Shown: piece by piece, positions 6,735-8,770 of the stretch
Position numbering within the stretch: the first letter of the stretch is position 1
How the letters are laid out: each line of letters begins with the position of its first letter
From: an uncultured bacterium
GTDB taxonomy: Bacteria; Cloacimonadota; Cloacimonadia; Cloacimonadales; Cloacimonadaceae
Direction of reading: 5' to 3'
Length of the DNA stretch: 8,770 nt
Assembly: GCA_937924555.1 (NCBI GenBank)
Contig: CALDSN010000237.1
Location: 1-8,770 of the forward strand
Program-made: the position numbers and the translations under genes
Notes under the pieces: model-generated
Told to the model about the DNA's origin: nothing
What the model saw: the letters and a program-made list of their open reading frames with translations, nothing else
Database searches by the model: none

Positions 6735-7893
6735 ATTTAGATTTCCTTTTGTAGGGCTTTTTCCCATGCCACACAAAAATGTTAAACTGTCCAAGAACCA
6801 TGGTAAATACAAGCAGGAATGTCTGTATAACTAACCATATGGGGTAGAAGCGCATCATCTTGGAACTGATCCCCAAAGTCGATCTGGAATAGCTAAAGTA
6901 GATATTCTCAATAAGGATTCGTAACGCGAAAATGGCAATTCCTAGTTTGAGGTTAAAGAACATCATAACTATGCCACCCCAGTATATGAAAGCCATTGTT
7001 AAAAGAATGAAAAAAAACTCAGGGTTGAATTTGAGTTGGTATTTCATATTAGAGGCCCATCTGCTTCTTTGGTTGATGAATTGTTTCCATGATCGAACGG
7101 GTCGAGTGTGAACAAAGCTTGAGGGGAGAAAGTTGAATATTATCCTATGGCCTTTTCTACGCATAAGCTGCATTAGATTAACATCATCTCCGGAGAGAAG
7201 ATTACTAATCTGGGAAAAGCCTCCTACATCTTCGAAAGCTGTTTTGCGATATGCCAGATTTTGGCCTATACACGCCCAACTCTTTCCAAGGGTATATCCG
7301 CCAGCGAGAACAAGATATGTAAGAGCAAAATCAAGGTGTTCATACTTGTGAAGTATACTTGATTTTTCCCATGATGGAAGTAAAGTTCTTGAATAACCTG
7401 CTACCATCGATACATCATCTGTGAAGTGTGAAATCATAGATGAGATCCATGTTTGGGGCAAAATACAATCAGCATCGGTGGTAAGAATAATATCTCCTTT
7501 TGATAGGGCAATTGCCTTACTTAAGGCATGTTTCTTAGGAGATACCACTTGCTCTCTTCCACTTACTTTCAAATATACGATGTTCAGTCCCATCAGGCTA
7601 TACTGAGAGACAATATCTGCTGTATTGTCTTCCGAAGCATCATCTGCTAAAATTACTTCAAACAAACCATTTGGATAGTCTTGATTCATCAGACAAGTGA
7701 ACACATCACCAAGATTCTTCGCCTCATTCCTCGCTACTATGATAACACTAACTCTGTATCTCTTATTGTTCAGCTTAGGACGGTAATTCTTGAATCCAAA
7801 CCAAAATCGAATGCAAAAACTTACATAAGTGACAAACCCTGAAGCTATTAACAGGCACAGAAGTATAAATAGGGGTGAAGTAATCTCTGTCAT
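6715..7893 (-). CDS. Membrane-anchored family 2 glycosyltransferase
   Basis: This 392-residue processive-type GT2 enzyme is expected at the inner membrane with its catalytic domain in the cytosol. A hydrophobic segment at about 7-31 is followed by the GT-A domain: VSVIIVARNEAKN (48-60), the nucleotide-sugar aspartates in ADDAS (83-87) and the DAD triad at 140-142 for the metal, SGDDVNL (234-240) holding the probable catalytic acid, and QRSRW (275-279), the Q/RxxRW acceptor motif. Two or three further membrane segments lie at about 293-335 and 351-374, followed by a basic tail. This layout resembles synthases of glucans, hyaluronan-type polymers or glycolipids; donor and acceptor cannot be told. 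The ATG at 7893 forms an ATGA overlap with the PBP stop and leads directly into the first membrane segment. An ATG at 7923 would add ten polar residues and a 34-base overlap and is less likely. Neighbours suggest an envelope role. Confidence 0.88.
   Translation of the reverse strand: MTEITSPLFILLCLLIASGFVTYVSFCIRFWFGFKNYRPKLNNKRYRVSVIIVARNEAKNLGDVFTCLMNQDYPNGLFEVILADDASEDNTADIVSQYSLMGLNIVYLKVSGREQVVSPKKHALSKAIALSKGDIILTTDADCILPQTWISSMISHFTDDVSMVAGYSRTLLPSWEKSSILHKYEHLDFALTYLVLAGGYTLGKSWACIGQNLAYRKTAFEDVGGFSQISNLLSGDDVNLMQLMRRKGHRIIFNFLPSSFVHTRPVRSWKQFINQRSRWASNMKYQLKFNPEFFFILLTMAFIYWGGIVMMFFNLKLGIAIFALRILIENIYFSYSRSTLGISSKMMRFYPIWLVIQTFLLVFTMVLGQFNIFVWHGKKPYKRKSKYATNNV
6744..6748 (-). promoter_or_regulatory. 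Ribosome binding site of the GlmU-like gene
   Basis: AAGGA on the minus strand, inside the end of the glycosyltransferase gene, stands nine bases before the ATG at 6734. It favours that start over the ATG at 6812. Confidence 0.55.
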
Positions 7894-8770
7894 TGAGTTT
7901 CCAACTCGTCTCTGTAACCCCATCTAGTCGGGTAGAAATTAAAGCGAAGAGTGTCGGAAACAACTGGAGGCACATTATTCTCGATGAAGTACTCCTCAAT
8001 ACCACTTGCTGAGGCAAAACCAGTTGTAGGGTTAATGGTTCGTTTGACAATTCCTGATGGCATCGTGAAGCTGTATCTTGGGTCATCGGAACGTGGTAAT
8101 CTCCCCTTGTTCTGTAATTTTATAGCTCTGGTCATTATTTTTCCCCAGATTGGAGCACAAACTGCGCTTGCAGAAATTGTGGCATTATTGTCAAAACCAT
8201 TCCATATTCCAAGAGTAAACTGTTTGTTAAAGCCAATGAACCAAGCATCACGGTTATCGCTAGAAGTTCCAGTCTTTCCTGCAGCCTGCCAATAGTAGTT
8301 GTTCCGGGCTGCGGCACCGGTACCTGATGCCACAACTGATTGTAGCATAGAAGTCATGATATAAGCAACCTCAGGACTACATACCTTGATCTTTGATCCA
8401 TATTTCCTCTCCAAAACTTTACCATTCATATCCTCAACACGTGTGATGAATACAGGGGTAGTCCTGAATCCTCCATTGGGGAAAGTTGTGTAGGCAGAAA
8501 TGAGATTAATAGGTGTGAGTTCATATGCGCCTAAAGCTGCAGATAGATCATTGGCTTTAGCATTAATTCCGAATCTTCTGAATGCGTCATTTACTGTATC
8601 TAATCCTATATCCATAACGGTTTTAACAGCCCAAAGATTGTATGAGTGGGTCAAAGCAGTTCTCATCCGCGTGTATCCGTAGTATTTACGACTAAAGTTC
8701 TGCGGATTCCACTCTTTACCGTCTCCACCTGAAAGTTTCACAGGACCGTCTTTAATAACTGTCGCAGGAG
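7890..8770 (-). CDS. Penicillin-binding protein 1A-type transpeptidase, C-terminal part (5' end outside window)
   Basis: The reading frame is open to the right edge of the window, so this is the last 293 or so residues of a larger class A PBP, a bifunctional glycosyltransferase/transpeptidase that polymerises and cross-links peptidoglycan in the periplasm. The visible part is the second half of the transpeptidase domain. The SYN triad (SxN motif, about 8637-8645) lies in RTALTHSYNLWAVK, and the KTG triad (8268-8276) lies in AAGKTGTSSDNRDAWFIGF. GAYELTPINLISAYTTFPNGG is typical of PBP1A. The catalytic SxxK and the glycosyltransferase domain would lie beyond 8770. The GTG at 8741 is an internal valine, not a start: in-frame coding (PATVIKDGP) precedes it. 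The C-terminus is short, with no obvious extra domain. The stop TGA overlaps the ATG of the glycosyltransferase by four bases. Confidence 0.93.
   Translation of the reverse strand, partial: PATVIKDGPVKLSGGDGKEWNPQNFSRKYYGYTRMRTALTHSYNLWAVKTVMDIGLDTVNDAFRRFGINAKANDLSAALGAYELTPINLISAYTTFPNGGFRTTPVFITRVEDMNGKVLERKYGSKIKVCSPEVAYIMTSMLQSVVASGTGAAARNNYYWQAAGKTGTSSDNRDAWFIGFNKQFTLGIWNGFDNNATISASAVCAPIWGKIMTRAIKLQNKGRLPRSDDPRYSFTMPSGIVKRTINPTTGFASASGIEEYFIENNVPPVVSDTLRFNFYPTRWGYRDELETQ

Larger units (their letters stand above)
1397..8770 (-). other. Probable seven-gene operon (PBP to thyX)
   Basis: From the PBP to thyX the junctions are overlaps of 4, 20, 23 and 7 bases, then gaps of 8 and 14 bases, all on one strand. 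No space is large enough for a conventional terminator or promoter between genes. Co-transcription is therefore very likely although the functions are mixed. Promoters inside coding sequence cannot be excluded, and the operon's own promoter lies outside the window. Confidence 0.7.

Noticed and set aside
6735..6812. 26-residue N-terminal extension of the GlmU-like protein
   Set aside because: The extension lies within the glycosyltransferase gene, does not resemble the family, and a ribosome binding site marks the ATG at 6734.
7894..7923. Ten-residue N-terminal extension of the glycosyltransferase
   Set aside because: It would overlap the PBP gene by 34 bases; the ATGA junction at 7890-7893 is the usual coupled arrangement.
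7775..8335. Additional minus-strand open frames inside the PBP region (7775-8086 and 8135-8335)
   Set aside because: They are shadow frames of the PBP and glycosyltransferase genes, which carry clear catalytic motifs in their own frames.
1..8770. Mobile element, CRISPR, phage defence or tRNA signals
   Set aside because: No transposase, integrase, regularly spaced repeats, cloverleaf fold or defence-type domain could be found; the coding space is filled by housekeeping families.

Overview
The window looks like a compact chromosomal segment from an anaerobic bacterium, with all eight supported genes on the minus strand (transcribed from high to low coordinates). Base composition is moderately AT-rich. 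Genes overlap or nearly touch, and most have recognisable purine-rich Shine-Dalgarno sites. The alternative GlmU family and a RicT/PSP1 protein suggest a Gram-negative lineage near Bacteroidota/Cloacimonadota/Fibrobacterota. The clear Shine-Dalgarno sites argue against typical Bacteroidota, which usually lack them. Cloacimonadota is my best guess, with low to moderate confidence and no phylogenetic marker gene to test it. I see no tRNA, rRNA, CRISPR array, IS element, phage gene or strand switch.

Layout in the direction of transcription. (1) Envelope block, 8770-5496: the 3' part of a class A penicillin-binding protein (PBP1A type), a membrane-anchored GT2 glycosyltransferase and an alternative-form GlmU-like nucleotidyltransferase/acyltransferase, joined by 4- and 20-base overlaps. 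(2) RNA-related iron-sulfur block, 5518-3624: a RicT/YaaT (PSP1) protein overlapping the previous gene by 23 bases, then rlmN (radical-SAM 23S rRNA/tRNA adenine C2 methyltransferase), overlapping by 7 bases. (3) Deoxynucleotide block, 3615-1397: deoC with an unusual cysteine-rich N-terminus and a tandem-domain ThyX-family protein. (4) After a 142-base gap with a candidate promoter and no convincing terminator, a 12-TM MFS transporter of the oxalate/formate antiporter type (1254-13).

The first seven genes have the spacing of one long transcript, so they are probably co-expressed although their roles differ: wall polymerisation and sugar-nucleotide supply, RNA processing and modification, and deoxynucleotide metabolism. 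Most of it is housekeeping. The features most worth a second look are the ThyX protein, whose two halves have lost complementary active-site motifs, and the cysteine cluster on DeoC. I do not see a clearly new multi-gene system.
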